Shown piece after piece: positions 44,793 through 54,727 of a DNA stretch of 64,000 nucleotides. The stretch is from NCBI GenBank assembly GCA_963545485.1, contig CAUUJG010000006.1:1-64000 (forward strand), read 5' to 3'. Both the position numbers and the translations under genes were made by a program. The DNA is from CAUTUX01 sp963545485 (GTDB lineage: Bacteria; Bacillota; Clostridia; Christensenellales; CAG-917). Numbering within the stretch: the stretch's first letter is position 1; every line of letters starts with the position of its first letter. The notes beneath the pieces are model-generated. The model saw only the letters and a list, made by a program, of their open reading frames with translations, was not told where the DNA came from and searched no databases.

Positions 44793-45997
44793 TTCATTAA
44801 TGTGTTTATTTTTCTTAAGAATGTATCACGCTTTGGGAACTGCGTATCTGTAAAATTGCCTCTCATTTCATTTATTCTTGCTTTCTGCAGGACTGTAGCC
44901 TTTGAAGGCATTTCGACAACCACCTTAAGAAATAAATCTCCTGATGTAACAGCGTTAAACTTTTTAAGACCATAACCTTTAACAACAAATACTTGCCCTG
45001 GTTGCGTTCCTTCCGGTATTTTAAATTTATACAAGCCATTGAATGTTGGAATATCCACTGAGATTCCAAGTATTGCATCCATAAAGGATATTGGTACATC
45101 AACATATAAATCGGAATCTTTCCTTTTAAATATATCGTGTTCCTTTACATGTACTTCTATTATCAGGTTACCCCTAGGTCCTCCATTTCTTCCTGCACTG
45201 CCTTCTCCTGAAAAAGTAATGCCCTGTCCATCTTGAATGCCTCTAGGAATTCTAACCTTTATGGTTGATGCCTTTTGTACCCTTTGTCTACCCTGACATA
45301 TGCTACATTTCTGTAAAATGATCTTACCTGTTCCACCACATTCTGGGCAAACTCCAGCTACTGCAAACTCTCCAAAAGGTGTTCTCTGTCTCTGTTTTAC
45401 TTGCCCTGTTCCCTTACACCTTTCACATGTCTTATATGCGGTGCCCTTTTCAGCACCTGTGCCATGACACGCTTGGCAATTTTCCATTCTTTTTAAAGAT
45501 ATTACTTTTTCTACTCCCGTAGCTACATCTTCAAGTGTTATTGTTATTGCCGTTCTTATATCAGAACCTCTTTCAGGTCCATTTGAACTTGCATAACCAG
45601 AATTAGATGAATACGAATTTCCACCGAAACCGCCGCCACCGAAAATTGATGACAATATGTCTCCGAAGTCCATACCTCCGAATCCACCACCACTGAATCC
45701 GCTAAAATCAAACCCCGCACTAGATCCCGAGTATCCACCACCTTGTCCAGCACTAGCACTTGTTGGATCCTCACTGCCGTAGGTGTCATACATCTTCTTT
45801 TTCTGTGGGTCAGATAAAACAGAGTATGCCTGATTTATTTCTTTTATTCTTGCTTCAGCTTTTTTCTTTTCGGCTTCTGATGCATGCGTATAGAGATCTG
45901 GGTGATATTTCTTCGCCAGTTTCCTATACGCTTGCTTTATTTCATCCGCACTTGCATTTTTTTGTAGCTCAAGAATGTCATAATATGATTTTTCCAT
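44789..45997 (-). CDS. dnaJ: Chaperone DnaJ
   Basis: A 402-aa type I J-protein that stimulates DnaK. The J-domain with HPD (KKYHPDLY) is at residues 1-70, then a Gly/Phe/Ser-rich linker, and four zinc-finger units CQACHGTG, CERCKGTG, CPECGGTG and CSICQGRQ (the last degenerate in its trailing GxG). The C-terminal peptide-binding part lacks the usual dimerisation tail length but is close to family size. It follows dnaK by about 40 bp; a short AT inverted repeat (46020-46038) overlaps the dnaK stop and could modulate readthrough. Confidence 0.96.
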   Translation of the reverse strand: MEKSYYDILELQKNASADEIKQAYRKLAKKYHPDLYTHASEAEKKKAEARIKEINQAYSVLSDPQKKKMYDTYGSEDPTSASAGQGGGYSGSSAGFDFSGFSGGGFGGMDFGDILSSIFGGGGFGGNSYSSNSGYASSNGPERGSDIRTAITITLEDVATGVEKVISLKRMENCQACHGTGAEKGTAYKTCERCKGTGQVKQRQRTPFGEFAVAGVCPECGGTGKIILQKCSICQGRQRVQKASTIKVRIPRGIQDGQGITFSGEGSAGRNGGPRGNLIIEVHVKEHDIFKRKDSDLYVDVPISFMDAILGISVDIPTFNGLYKFKIPEGTQPGQVFVVKGYGLKKFNAVTSGDLFLKVVVEMPSKATVLQKARINEMRGNFTDTQFPKRDTFLRKINTLMK

Positions 45998-46036
45998 ATT
46001 CTTCTACTCTTTTGCTCTAAATTGTAAAATTAACAA

Positions 46037-47890
46037 TTAGTTATCCCAGCCGTCCTCTGGAGGTGTCATATTATCTGCATCTACTTCAGTTGCTTCTGCA
46101 TCAACAGGTTCTACCTCTGGTTCTGCAGTTGCATCTGCCTCAACTTCACTTTCATTCTTGTATATCTTTGATACAATTGGGTCAGTTACTTCTGAGAAGT
46201 CAGCCATAGCACTTTGTACATCTTTTTCTGTTGTTGCTGATTCCAGAGCCGCTTTTGCTTTCTCTATTGCTTTTTCGATTTTTTCTTTTTCATCATCTGA
46301 AAGCTTTTCATTCTTCTCTTTATTGAACTTTTCCATCATAAAGATTATCTGTTCACCATTATTCTTTGCATCAACAAGTTTCTTTCTCTTATCATCTTCT
46401 TCTTTATATTTCTCAGCATCTTTAATAGCTGCTTCAATATCTGCATCACTAAGATTTGTTGATGATGTGATTGTAATTGACTGAGACTTATTTGTTCCCT
46501 TATCAATAGCTTTAACTGAAACGATACCGTTTGCATCAATATCAAATATAACTTCGATCTGTGGTACTCCTCTTGGGGCTGGTGGAATTCCTACCAACTC
46601 AAAGCGTCCTAATGTCTTATTATCTTTAGCGAATTGTCTCTCACCTTGTAATACATGAATATCTACTGCTGTTTGATTATCTGCAGCTGTTGAGAATATC
46701 TGTGACTTACTTGTGGGAATTGTTGTATTTCTTTCAATAAGTCTTGTGAATACTCCACCAAATGTTTCAATTCCAAGTGACAATGGCGTTACATCCAACA
46801 ACAACATGTCCTTAACTTCTCCGCCAAGAACACCACCTTGTACAGCTGCTCCAAGTGCAACACATTCATCTGGGTTGATTCCTTTATATGGATCTTTTCC
46901 AAGATATTCCTTAACTGCTTCATAAACTGCAGGAATTCTTGTTGAACCACCGACCATGATTACTTTTGCAATATCTTTTGGCTCTAATCCAGCATCTTTC
47001 AATGCCTGCTTTGTAGGAGCTATTGTCTTCTTAACTAAATCTTCAGTTAATGCATCAAATTTAGCTCTTGTTAATTCTAAATCTAAGTGTTTAGGTGTGC
47101 TTCCTGCCATAGCGATAAATGGAAGTGAAATTTTTGTCTTTGTAACTCCACTCAAATCAATTTTTGCTTTTTCGGCAGCTTCCTTAACTCTCTGCATCGC
47201 CGTCTTATCTGTTGTTAAGTCAACATGTTCTATTGTCTTAAACTCACTTACTATCCAATCAATAATCTTATTATCAAAGTCATCACCACCAAGCTTGTTA
47301 TTACCACTTGTCGCCATAACTTCAAATACACCGTCACCCATTTCAAGTATAGATACATCGAATGTTCCACCACCAAGGTCAAAAATCAAAACTTTCTGAC
47401 TTGTTGTTACATCTTTATCAATACCGTATGCTAACGCTGCCGCCGTAGGTTCGTTAATAATTCTTTTTACTTCAAGCCCTGCAATCTTACCAGCGTCTTT
47501 TGTTGCCTGTCTCTGAGCATCAGAGAAATATGCTGGAACTGTTATTACAGCTTCTGTAATTGGTTCTCCAATATATGTTTCAGCGTCTTTCTTTAACTTT
47601 GTTAAAATCATTGCCGAAATTTCTTGTGGAGAATATGACTTGTCTCCGATTTTAACCATCTTCGATGTACCCATATCTCTCTTAATTGATGAAATTGTTC
47701 TGTCTGGGTTAGCTACAGCTTGTCTTTTAGCTATTTCACCAACCAATCTTTCTCCATCATTTGCAAATGCAACAATTGATGGTGTTGTTCTTGAACCTTC
47801 TGCGTTTGTTATAACGATAGGTTCACCACCTTCCATAACTGCTACGCATGAGTTAGTTGTTCCTAAATCAATACCTATTATTTTTCCCAT
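46037..47890 (-). CDS. dnaK: Chaperone DnaK (Hsp70)
   Basis: A 617-aa Hsp70. GIDLGTTNSCVAVMEGG, IFDLGGGTFDVSIL and VGGSTRIPAVYEAV are the ATPase signatures, DVTPLSLGIET begins the substrate domain and the acidic C-terminus ends in EDGWDN. AGAAGGAG lies well placed before ATG. It is transcribed with hrcA and grpE from the CIRCE-controlled promoter. Confidence 0.98.
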   Translation of the reverse strand: MGKIIGIDLGTTNSCVAVMEGGEPIVITNAEGSRTTPSIVAFANDGERLVGEIAKRQAVANPDRTISSIKRDMGTSKMVKIGDKSYSPQEISAMILTKLKKDAETYIGEPITEAVITVPAYFSDAQRQATKDAGKIAGLEVKRIINEPTAAALAYGIDKDVTTSQKVLIFDLGGGTFDVSILEMGDGVFEVMATSGNNKLGGDDFDNKIIDWIVSEFKTIEHVDLTTDKTAMQRVKEAAEKAKIDLSGVTKTKISLPFIAMAGSTPKHLDLELTRAKFDALTEDLVKKTIAPTKQALKDAGLEPKDIAKVIMVGGSTRIPAVYEAVKEYLGKDPYKGINPDECVALGAAVQGGVLGGEVKDMLLLDVTPLSLGIETFGGVFTRLIERNTTIPTSKSQIFSTAADNQTAVDIHVLQGERQFAKDNKTLGRFELVGIPPAPRGVPQIEVIFDIDANGIVSVKAIDKGTNKSQSITITSSTNLSDADIEAAIKDAEKYKEEDDKRKKLVDAKNNGEQIIFMMEKFNKEKNEKLSDDEKEKIEKAIEKAKAALESATTEKDVQSAMADFSEVTDPIVSKIYKNESEVEADATAEPEVEPVDAEATEVDADNMTPPEDGWDN

Positions 47891-47930
47891 ATTATATTAT
47901 CTCCTTCTATAATTTTATTTTTTATTTTTT

Positions 47931-48533
47931 TTATTCACCTATTATTACAGTAACTGCTCTTACTTGCTTGTCATTGATGTAATATCCTTTTGATACAATC
48001 TCAATTACCTTACCTTCCTGACCTTCTTTCTTTATCCTTTCTTGAGCATTCATCATCTTTGGATCAAATGCATCTCCAATCTGAACTTCAATTTCTTTCA
48101 GTCCATATTGTGCCATCGCTTTATTTAACTGTTCCTCCATCATTGTGAAACCCATTAAAGCATCTTTATTTTTAATGTACTTTCTGGCAAGATTACAATT
48201 ATCCAAAACAGCTATTAGATCACTCATAATGATTTCTTGTCCTAGCTGTTTCATATATTCGCCATTCTTAGCAGTTCTTTTTTTATAGTTTTCAAAATCA
48301 GCTTGCAATCTCTGTGCAACCGTTTTACATTCCTCGGCATACACTTCCTTTGCTTTAACTGTTTCTATTAACTCCTTTTTTGTTTGTTGTTCAAGCGGTT
48401 TGTCTACAACTGCATCTTCATTTTTATTTTCCGCTTCATTTTCTAAAACTGTTGTGGATTCTTCTGTTTGTACTTCGTCATTCACAATTTCAGTTTTTTC
48501 AACAACTTCTTGTATTTCCTTATTTTCTTCCAC
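47931..48533 (-). CDS. grpE: Nucleotide exchange factor GrpE
   Basis: A 200-aa co-chaperone for DnaK. A long acidic N-terminus rich in Glu/Val is followed by a helical dimerisation region and the conserved RLQADFENYKKRT motif, then a C-terminal beta domain with IEVQIGDAFDPKMMNA and EIVSKGYYINDKQVRAVTVIIGE. Length is typical. It follows hrcA after 7 bp and precedes dnaK by 40 bp. Confidence 0.96.
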   Translation of the reverse strand: MEENKEIQEVVEKTEIVNDEVQTEESTTVLENEAENKNEDAVVDKPLEQQTKKELIETVKAKEVYAEECKTVAQRLQADFENYKKRTAKNGEYMKQLGQEIIMSDLIAVLDNCNLARKYIKNKDALMGFTMMEEQLNKAMAQYGLKEIEVQIGDAFDPKMMNAQERIKKEGQEGKVIEIVSKGYYINDKQVRAVTVIIGE

Positions 48534-48540
48534 TTCTATC

Positions 48541-49626
48541 CTACTTATTCTTATTATCTTTCAGCCAAGCCTTAATTTCTTTTTTGGCTCCTCTGTGTCT
48601 CAACGCACTAAATGTTGTTTTGAGTCCATTTAATACTGTTATGACTTTTCTGTAATCCATTCTTTCAGGTCCAATAACTCCTGCTTGACCAAGTACCTTA
48701 TCTCCTATTCTATACGCTGCAGTTACTATCGCACATTTGTCTATCGTGTTATCTTCCTTGCCGATTTTTATGCTGAACTCGATATCATCATTGCCTTCAC
48801 TATTGTCAACTACTACTGGTAACATACCGCTCAACGCTTCTTTATCAGAAACAACCTGAAGAAATTTCTTTGTTTCTTCTATATCTTTATAAGCTTCATT
48901 CTCAACTAACTTTAATTGACCTTCTACACACAAAGGTGAACTATTTTCCTTAAGATAGTTTTCTATCATCGTGAGTACGCCTGTAAAGATTTCTTTAACG
49001 CCATCTATCTCGCTTTCAATCTGACAATCTATATCTGTAATACTCGTTATCGCCTTTCCAACGAATACATTATTTATTACTCTAGTCGCTATATCTATAA
49101 TCTGCTGATTCCCCTCAATATCAATATTAAGTGTGCTGTCTGAGAGTATTCCCTGATTCGTAGATATTACTATTATCAGCTTGTTCTGTTTTAATGGTAC
49201 AAGTTTTACTTCTTCTACCACAATTACTTCATCAATATTTTTCATAACGAATGAAGTATAGTTAGTCTCATCGCTTATAATCTTAGCTACTTCTTTTGAT
49301 ATGTCTTCCGCCATATCAATTCTTTCTGTAAAGGTTCCTAGCGACAATTTATTGTTCACTTTAACCGGCATGTTCTTTCCACAAGCTTCATTATCCACAT
49401 ATAGCTTATATGCTTCTCTCAATGGAATTCTGCCTGCCGATGTATGTGGCTGTTCAATATATCCCATTGCTTCCAATGTTGCCAGCTCTGCTCTTATTGT
49501 CGCTGTACTGATATCATTCATATACTTTTCTTTGATATCACTACTCGAAACTGGAGTACCTGTCTTAATGTAACAGTCTACTAATGCACAAACAATTTTT
49601 GATTTTCTTTCTGTCAGTTCTTTCAT
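48541..49626 (-). CDS. hrcA: Heat-inducible repressor HrcA
   Basis: A 361-aa repressor that binds CIRCE and needs GroEL for activity. The N-terminal winged helix (IKTGTPVSSSDIKEKY and STATIRAELATLEAMGYIEQPHTSAGRIP) and the C-terminal dimerisation domain are complete. It is first in the hrcA-grpE-dnaK-dnaJ operon; a CIRCE element overlaps its ribosome binding site, giving autorepression. Confidence 0.97.
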   Translation of the reverse strand: MKELTERKSKIVCALVDCYIKTGTPVSSSDIKEKYMNDISTATIRAELATLEAMGYIEQPHTSAGRIPLREAYKLYVDNEACGKNMPVKVNNKLSLGTFTERIDMAEDISKEVAKIISDETNYTSFVMKNIDEVIVVEEVKLVPLKQNKLIIVISTNQGILSDSTLNIDIEGNQQIIDIATRVINNVFVGKAITSITDIDCQIESEIDGVKEIFTGVLTMIENYLKENSSPLCVEGQLKLVENEAYKDIEETKKFLQVVSDKEALSGMLPVVVDNSEGNDDIEFSIKIGKEDNTIDKCAIVTAAYRIGDKVLGQAGVIGPERMDYRKVITVLNGLKTTFSALRHRGAKKEIKAWLKDNKNK

Positions 49627-49630
49627 TATT

Positions 49631-49657
49631 TTGGCACTCTTCCTTTCGCATTGCTAA
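49631..49657. promoter_or_regulatory. CIRCE operator
   Basis: TTGGCACTC-N9-CATTGCTAA on the plus strand matches the consensus TTAGCACTC-N9-GAGTGCTAA with one mismatch in one arm and two in the other. The nine-base spacer contains the hrcA Shine-Dalgarno AAAGGAA in antisense, so HrcA would block both transcription and early translation signals. Confidence 0.85.
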
Positions 49658-49659
49658 TA

Positions 49660-49688
49660 ATTTAACACTTAGTCTGCTTGTGTGTCAA
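49660..49688 (-). promoter_or_regulatory. hrcA operon promoter
   Basis: Minus strand TTGACA (49683-49688), 17-base spacer and TTAAAT (49660-49665), directly upstream of CIRCE. Confidence 0.7.
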
Positions 49689-50032
49689 TAAAAGATTTTC
49701 GCTGTTTTTTAACTGTTTTTGCCTCTATTTATAGCATTTTTCATATAAGTGTATTGCCCTTTATTAATTTTTCACCATTTTATCTATTTTTTGTTAAGAA
49801 AAAGTTTTTTTATTTTTTTGAATTTTTTGCAAATTTTACAAAACTTAGTTGAATTTTTATCTTTCCAACTCTTAGCAATCTATTTCTCAGAGCACCAAAC
49901 TTTTTTAATATTCTCGTCTATTGAAACCAAATACTCCTCTATCTTGAAAACTTATAATCACAACGATACGTCACATCCATAATTCAAATATGCCATCAGT
50001 TAGCTAAGGGTTATTTTCATACGACTAAAATT
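49689..50032. other. Divergent intergenic region with T-tracts
   Basis: About 340 bp between the hrcA and rplI promoters with no gene. Runs of five to seven T recur at roughly ten-base intervals between 49768 and 49857 (centres near 49770, 49780, 49790, 49808, 49816, 49826, 49836, 49855), a pattern expected to bend DNA. Confidence 0.6.
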
Positions 50033-50060
50033 TTGAATGATTGGTGTGTTGTAATATACT
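50033..50060 (+). promoter_or_regulatory. rplI promoter
   Basis: TTGAAT (50033-50038), 16-base spacer and TATACT (50055-50060), followed by GAGGTGCAGT and the ATG at 50079. Confidence 0.6.
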
Positions 50061-50078
50061 GATATAACGAGGTGCAGT

Positions 50079-50525
50079 ATGAAAATAATTTTACTTAAAG
50101 ATGTTAACGGTCTGGGAAAATCCGGAGATATAGTTGAAGCCAATGATGGATATGCAAGAAACTTTCTCCTTAAAAAAGGTCTTGCAAAAGAAGGCACAGC
50201 TCAAAATATAAATACTGCAATTCAACAAAAAAAAGCCATGCTACATAAAATAGAAGAAGATAAAAAAACTGCAAATGCACTTAAAAAAGAAATTGAAAAC
50301 AAAGCTTTCTCAATAAAAGTAAAAGGCGGTGACAATGACGGAAAAATGTTCGGTAGCGTCACTAATGAAATGATTGCAAATGTGTTAAAAGAAAACGGTT
50401 ATAACTTCGATAAAAAGCAAATTGAAACTGGAGGGCAAATTAAAACCTTCGGTAATAGTGATGTTGTTGTAAAACTATATGCAAATATTTCTGCAAAAAT
50501 TATTTTAAAAATAGAAAGGGAATAA
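50079..50525 (+). CDS. rplI: Ribosomal protein L9
   Basis: A 148-aa 50S protein. LLKDVNGLGKSGDIVEANDGYARNFLLKKGLA is the N-terminal domain signature, followed by the long connecting helix and a C-terminal domain with GKMFGSVTNEMIA. A GAGGTG binding site lies close to ATG. It opens a plus-strand unit with the next two genes; the adjacent TTG start of the methyltransferase is two bases after its stop. Confidence 0.97.
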   Translation: MKIILLKDVNGLGKSGDIVEANDGYARNFLLKKGLAKEGTAQNINTAIQQKKAMLHKIEEDKKTANALKKEIENKAFSIKVKGGDNDGKMFGSVTNEMIANVLKENGYNFDKKQIETGGQIKTFGNSDVVVKLYANISAKIILKIERE

Positions 50526-50527
50526 TT

Positions 50528-51232
50528 TTGAAACAGCTTGTATCGTTAGAAATTGATGAACTAGCGATATATCAAGATAAAAGAATATACTCTTTTACTC
50601 AAGACTCAGTTATCCTAGCAAATCTTGCAAATATTAATCATAAAGATAGAGTTATTGATCTTGGCTGTGGCAACGGAATATTAACCTTTTTATCTCACTT
50701 TAAAAAGCATGCATCGTTTTCTTTAGGTATTGAAATTCAGAAAGAATTGTTTGATCTATGTATTGAGAGTTCTAAATATAATCACTGCAACGATACTATA
50801 TCATTTATAAATGGAGATATTAGAAACATTAATAACTTAGTTGAACATGAGAATTTTTCTATTGCTCTTTGCAATCCTCCGTACTTTGTGAGTTCGGTAG
50901 ATTCTGAGATCTCTTCTAAGTCAACAGCACGCACTGATAAAGATGGTATACTTAATGACTTTTGTAAAGGGATAGCTTTTGCTTTAAAGTTTGGTGGAGA
51001 TGCTTACATATCTTATAAATTAGATCGCATGTGCGATCTAATATGTACTCTGCGTCAATACAATCTTGAACCAAAAAAACTTTTCCTTATATATACCAAA
51101 CCTAAAAAAAATGTTGATCTGATAATTATTAAAGCTAGAAAAGGGGCATCTCCGGGACTACAAACTGAAAGCATCACTATTATGGATTCTGCCGGAAATT
51201 ACACTCCTCAGTTTTTGGAGATAATCAAATGA
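50528..51232 (+). CDS. TrmN6-type tRNA (adenine-N6) methyltransferase
   Basis: A 234-aa SAM-dependent methyltransferase of the YfiC/TrmN6 family, which methylates A37 of tRNA-Val in E. coli. RVIDLGCGNGILTFLS is the SAM loop and IALCNPPYFVS the NPPY adenine-N6 motif; DSVILANLANI precedes them as in the family. The start is a TTG two bases after the rplI stop, with GAAAGGGA upstream. It overlaps rsmI by 4 bp (ATGA). Actual target is inferred from family. Confidence 0.85.
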   Translation: MKQLVSLEIDELAIYQDKRIYSFTQDSVILANLANINHKDRVIDLGCGNGILTFLSHFKKHASFSLGIEIQKELFDLCIESSKYNHCNDTISFINGDIRNINNLVEHENFSIALCNPPYFVSSVDSEISSKSTARTDKDGILNDFCKGIAFALKFGGDAYISYKLDRMCDLICTLRQYNLEPKKLFLIYTKPKKNVDLIIIKARKGASPGLQTESITIMDSAGNYTPQFLEIIK

Positions 51233-52035
51233 ATAAACTATATATTGTCGGAACACCTATTGGCAATCTCAAAGATATAACTCTGCGTGCATTAGACGTA
51301 CTCAAATCTGTAGATATCATTGCATGTGAAGATACCCGCACTTCAATGAAACTTCTACAACATTATCAAATTTCAAAACCATTAATTTCTTATCATAAAT
51401 ATAATGAAATAGAACGCAGTGAAGAAATTGCAGATATAATTATTAACGGAAAAAATGTTGCTATTATTTCAGATGCTGGCATGCCTGGCATTTGTGATCC
51501 TGGAGCTGTTGTCATAAGGAAGTGCCGAGACAAAGGAATTAATGTTTCGATAATCCCTGGCGTATCTGCAACAACTTCTGCATTTTCGTGGCTAGGTAGC
51601 ATATACTCAGGCTTTACTTTTCTTGGATTCTTCCCCGAAAAGATGACTGATAGAAAAAATATGATCTTAAATGTGCAATCACTAACTCACCCTTTTATGT
51701 TATATGTGGCTCCTCATGATATTAAAAATACAGTCTCTTTTCTTCTTTCTATATTAGGAAATAGAGAGTGCTTCGTAGCTAGAGAACTTACTAAACTTCA
51801 CGAAGAACTTGTTCAAACTTCTTTAGCCAGTTTTAATTGTACTGAAAAAGGAGAAATGGTTCTTATTGTATTGCCAGCAAGCAATTCATCTGAAATTATA
51901 GATATGAGTATCAAAGATGCTCTGATGTTTTGTATCTCTAAAGGTATGGATAAGAAGGATGCAATTAAGTTTGTCGCTAAAGAAAAAAATATCACAAAGA
52001 ATGATGTTTACACAGTTGCAATTACTTTAGACTAA
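51229..52035 (+). CDS. rsmI: 16S rRNA 2'-O-methyltransferase RsmI
   Basis: A 268-aa tetrapyrrole-methylase-fold enzyme that 2'-O-methylates C1402 of 16S rRNA. IVGTPIGNLKDITLRAL at the N-terminus, IACEDTRTSMKLLQHY, and ISDAGMPGICDPGAVVIRKC are diagnostic. It overlaps the upstream methyltransferase by 4 bp and, convergently, the end of pth by 4 bp. Confidence 0.96.
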   Translation: MNKLYIVGTPIGNLKDITLRALDVLKSVDIIACEDTRTSMKLLQHYQISKPLISYHKYNEIERSEEIADIIINGKNVAIISDAGMPGICDPGAVVIRKCRDKGINVSIIPGVSATTSAFSWLGSIYSGFTFLGFFPEKMTDRKNMILNVQSLTHPFMLYVAPHDIKNTVSFLLSILGNRECFVARELTKLHEELVQTSLASFNCTEKGEMVLIVLPASNSSEIIDMSIKDALMFCISKGMDKKDAIKFVAKEKNITKNDVYTVAITLD

Positions 52036-52616
52036 TCTCTTTTTCTGTTGACCTTCTCAAGTATTCTCTGAGGTTCCTTATCTAATATAAAATCCTCAAT
52101 ACATTCTATAGCGACTGGAAAAACAGTTTTGATCTTATCTTTATCGATTGATTTTATTTTCCCCAATACATGATCAATTATCTGCACCTGTGCCTGTTTT
52201 AATTCGTCATTTTTAATTCCAAGCCTTAGTCTGGCTATATCCATATTTTGCATTATAGACACAATATTTCTCATTCCGTTGTGTGTCCCAGCTGAGCCTG
52301 ACATTCTCATTCTTATGTTGCCAACTTCTAAATCGGCATCATCATAAATTATTAAAATGCTTTCCAACTTATTACTTGCATACTTCTCAAACAGCTTTTT
52401 CACACTGTTTCCAGATGCGTTCATAAATGTGGTTGGCTTCGCTAATACAAATTCTTCACCACACAAGTCTCCAATGCATATCTCCGCATCACACGCTTTT
52501 CTAAAATCCTTTAACCCATATTTTTTTGCAAATTCATCAATAACCATAAAGCCGATATTGTGAAATGTATTCTCATATTGTTTGCCGATATTACCCAATC
52601 CGATTATTACTTTCAT
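52032..52616 (-). CDS. pth: Peptidyl-tRNA hydrolase
   Basis: A 194-aa enzyme that frees peptides from stalled peptidyl-tRNA. IIGLGNIGKQYENTFHNIGF contains Asn and the catalytic His, LAKPTTFMNASGNSVKKL the second site and RMSGSAGTHNGMRNI the third, with GAGTHNG-like core. GGAGAG precedes the ATG. Its 3' end overlaps rsmI convergently by 4 bp. Confidence 0.96.
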   Translation of the reverse strand: MKVIIGLGNIGKQYENTFHNIGFMVIDEFAKKYGLKDFRKACDAEICIGDLCGEEFVLAKPTTFMNASGNSVKKLFEKYASNKLESILIIYDDADLEVGNIRMRMSGSAGTHNGMRNIVSIMQNMDIARLRLGIKNDELKQAQVQIIDHVLGKIKSIDKDKIKTVFPVAIECIEDFILDKEPQRILEKVNRKRD

Positions 52617-52682
52617 ATATCTCTCCGATTATTTTTAATAACTGCTGTTACTTAACAACTTTCTTAAAGTTTAATTGCGTGC

Positions 52683-52711
52683 CATCAAAATGTCCATTAA
52701 TTATTTTGATG
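52683..52711. repeat. Inverted repeat at the end of the U32 gene
   Basis: CATCAAAAT and ATTTTGATG are perfect 9-bp arms with an 11-base loop, spanning the stop codon of the U32 gene. No T run follows on the minus strand, so it may be an mRNA-end hairpin rather than an intrinsic terminator. Confidence 0.5.
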
Positions 52712-54727
52712 CATATACTTCAAAATATTTATTTTTTACTTGAATTGGAACAACCTTATACTTCCGTTTTACTGTCTCCAAACCTGTTGCCTTCAATTCA
52801 CTTCTTATTGTCATTAACGCTTTTTCTCTTTTTATATTAAGTTTCTTGACTGCAGAATGTTCAATTGAAAACTCAACACTCCTCTCTACAGCGTCAACAT
52901 GTAAATCCTCCAATAGGTATGTTGCATACTTATTAGCTATGTTTAAATGATAGTCAACATATTTCTCTTTTGCTTGTATGGCAAATCCATATATGTTTGT
53001 TATTAGAACTTTATTGATACCAGCATCCTTCATCGTCTTCCTTATTAGTATCATATCTTCATTTGTTGCTATTGTTGGCAACTGAATAATTACATGATTG
53101 CTTTGATTGAGCTCTTTTAATTTTTGAATGTTTTTAGTGTTATAACTATTCAGTTTAATAACAGTATCTTTATTAAGTGTTGGAATATTCAAGTCTTCTG
53201 TATAGTTTATTACAGCTGCTTCTTTTATTTCTGTCTTTTCATTGCTTTCTTTCTTTACTAGTTTTTTCTTATATGCTTTAACCTTTTCATTTCTAAGGTC
53301 TTCCAATAAATTATTTCTTAATGAATTAATTTCTTCTAAGGATATTCTGGTCTCACTAATATGCTGTATCTTAATATCTTCAACTGTAAATTCCGTATCA
53401 TATATATTGTATAGAACATTCTTGATATATCTGTCCTCTACTGCCGTATCTGCTTTTGATTTAACTCTTGTTCCAACCATATGATTATTGCTTTTAATGT
53501 GTAACTCAAAGTCACCATCCATTTTTACAAAATATGATATCTTTTGCTTCCCTAATGTCACTTTATTTAATTTTCTTGATATTAAGCTTACATCATTGCC
53601 TACTTTAACTTTAGTTTTACTGTATATGGTATAGATATTGCCATTCTGTTCAATATTGCCAACTCCAAGACTTGCAACTTCAGATGTTCCATCAAAAAAT
53701 TTAAGTCCATCTCCCGTTTGTATTTTTTCTTTGGATTGGATTTGTATTTTGTATATGTTTATCCGATTAGACACACTAATTGCCTTGCCTATCCTCAATC
53801 CTTCGTGATTATTATTTTCTGCATATATGGTATTTGCATTTGGATTGTCCAAATAAAGCCTTTTGGTGTAATTCCCTCTGTTGTATGCTATTTTCAGTCT
53901 TCTTTCCTCGTCTTCAGTAAGTTTGCACTCTTTACCATTATTTATATCGTCTATAAGGCGTCTATATATCGAAACTGCCTCTTGGACATATTCTTGTCTT
54001 CTTAGCCGTCCTTCTATTTTAAATGACTTTATTCCAATATCCGTTAATTCTTTTAGACTATTTGCAAGACATATATCTTTTGTCGAAAGTAAATATGCTG
54101 TTTTATTTTCATTAGGATCGCAATAACGATATCTGCACAATTGTCTACACTCGCCTCTATTTCCACTTTTCCCGTTATCGCAATACGACATATAACAGTT
54201 TCCAGAGAATCCTACACAAAGAGCTCCCTGTACAAAAAATTCCAAATCTATATCAACATTTTTATTTATTTCAATTATGTCTTTTTTTGTTGTTTCTCTT
54301 GCAAGCACAATTCTTGATATGCCAAGCTGTTTAGCAATTTGTGCTCCTTCCAAATTATGAATACCCATTTGCGTTGATGCGTGTATTTCTATTTTACCCA
54401 AATCATATTCGTGAGTTAAAATATACAATACTCCGAAATCTTGAACTATAAAAGCATCTATGTCTGCCAATATTGCCGCATCTATTATTCCTTTTATTTT
54501 TGCAATTTCTTCATCTGACACAATTGTATTAAGTGTTAAATAGACCTTAACATCTCTTTCGTGTGCTTTCTGTATTGTGTCCTTAATATTATCTTTTGAA
54601 AAATTCTGAGCTTTTTTCTAGCATTAAAATCATCCATGCCAAGATATATAGCATCTGCTCCAGATGCCAGTGCCGAATTCAATGACTCAATATTTCCTGC
54701 CGGTGCAAGAAGTTCTACTTTTGCCAT
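52701..54727 (-). pseudogene. Peptidase U32 family gene with one frameshift
   Basis: The N-terminal part (from 54727) begins MAKVELLAPAGNIESLNSAL, reads LGMDDFNARKK and then goes off frame at an A6 run (about 54612-54617). With A7 it would continue KAQNFSKDNI and join the rest of the protein, which is intact to 52701 (ASTQMGIHNLEGAQ; GNCYMSYCDNGKSGNRGECRQLCR; KIEGRLRRQEYV). Whole length would be about 675 aa with a C-terminal DUF3656-like domain. U32 enzymes of this kind hydroxylate rRNA or tRNA bases (RlhA/TrhP group) and bind an iron-sulphur cluster through Cys. It overlaps pflA by 13 bp. The break could be real, slippage-corrected or a sequencing error. Confidence 0.8.
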
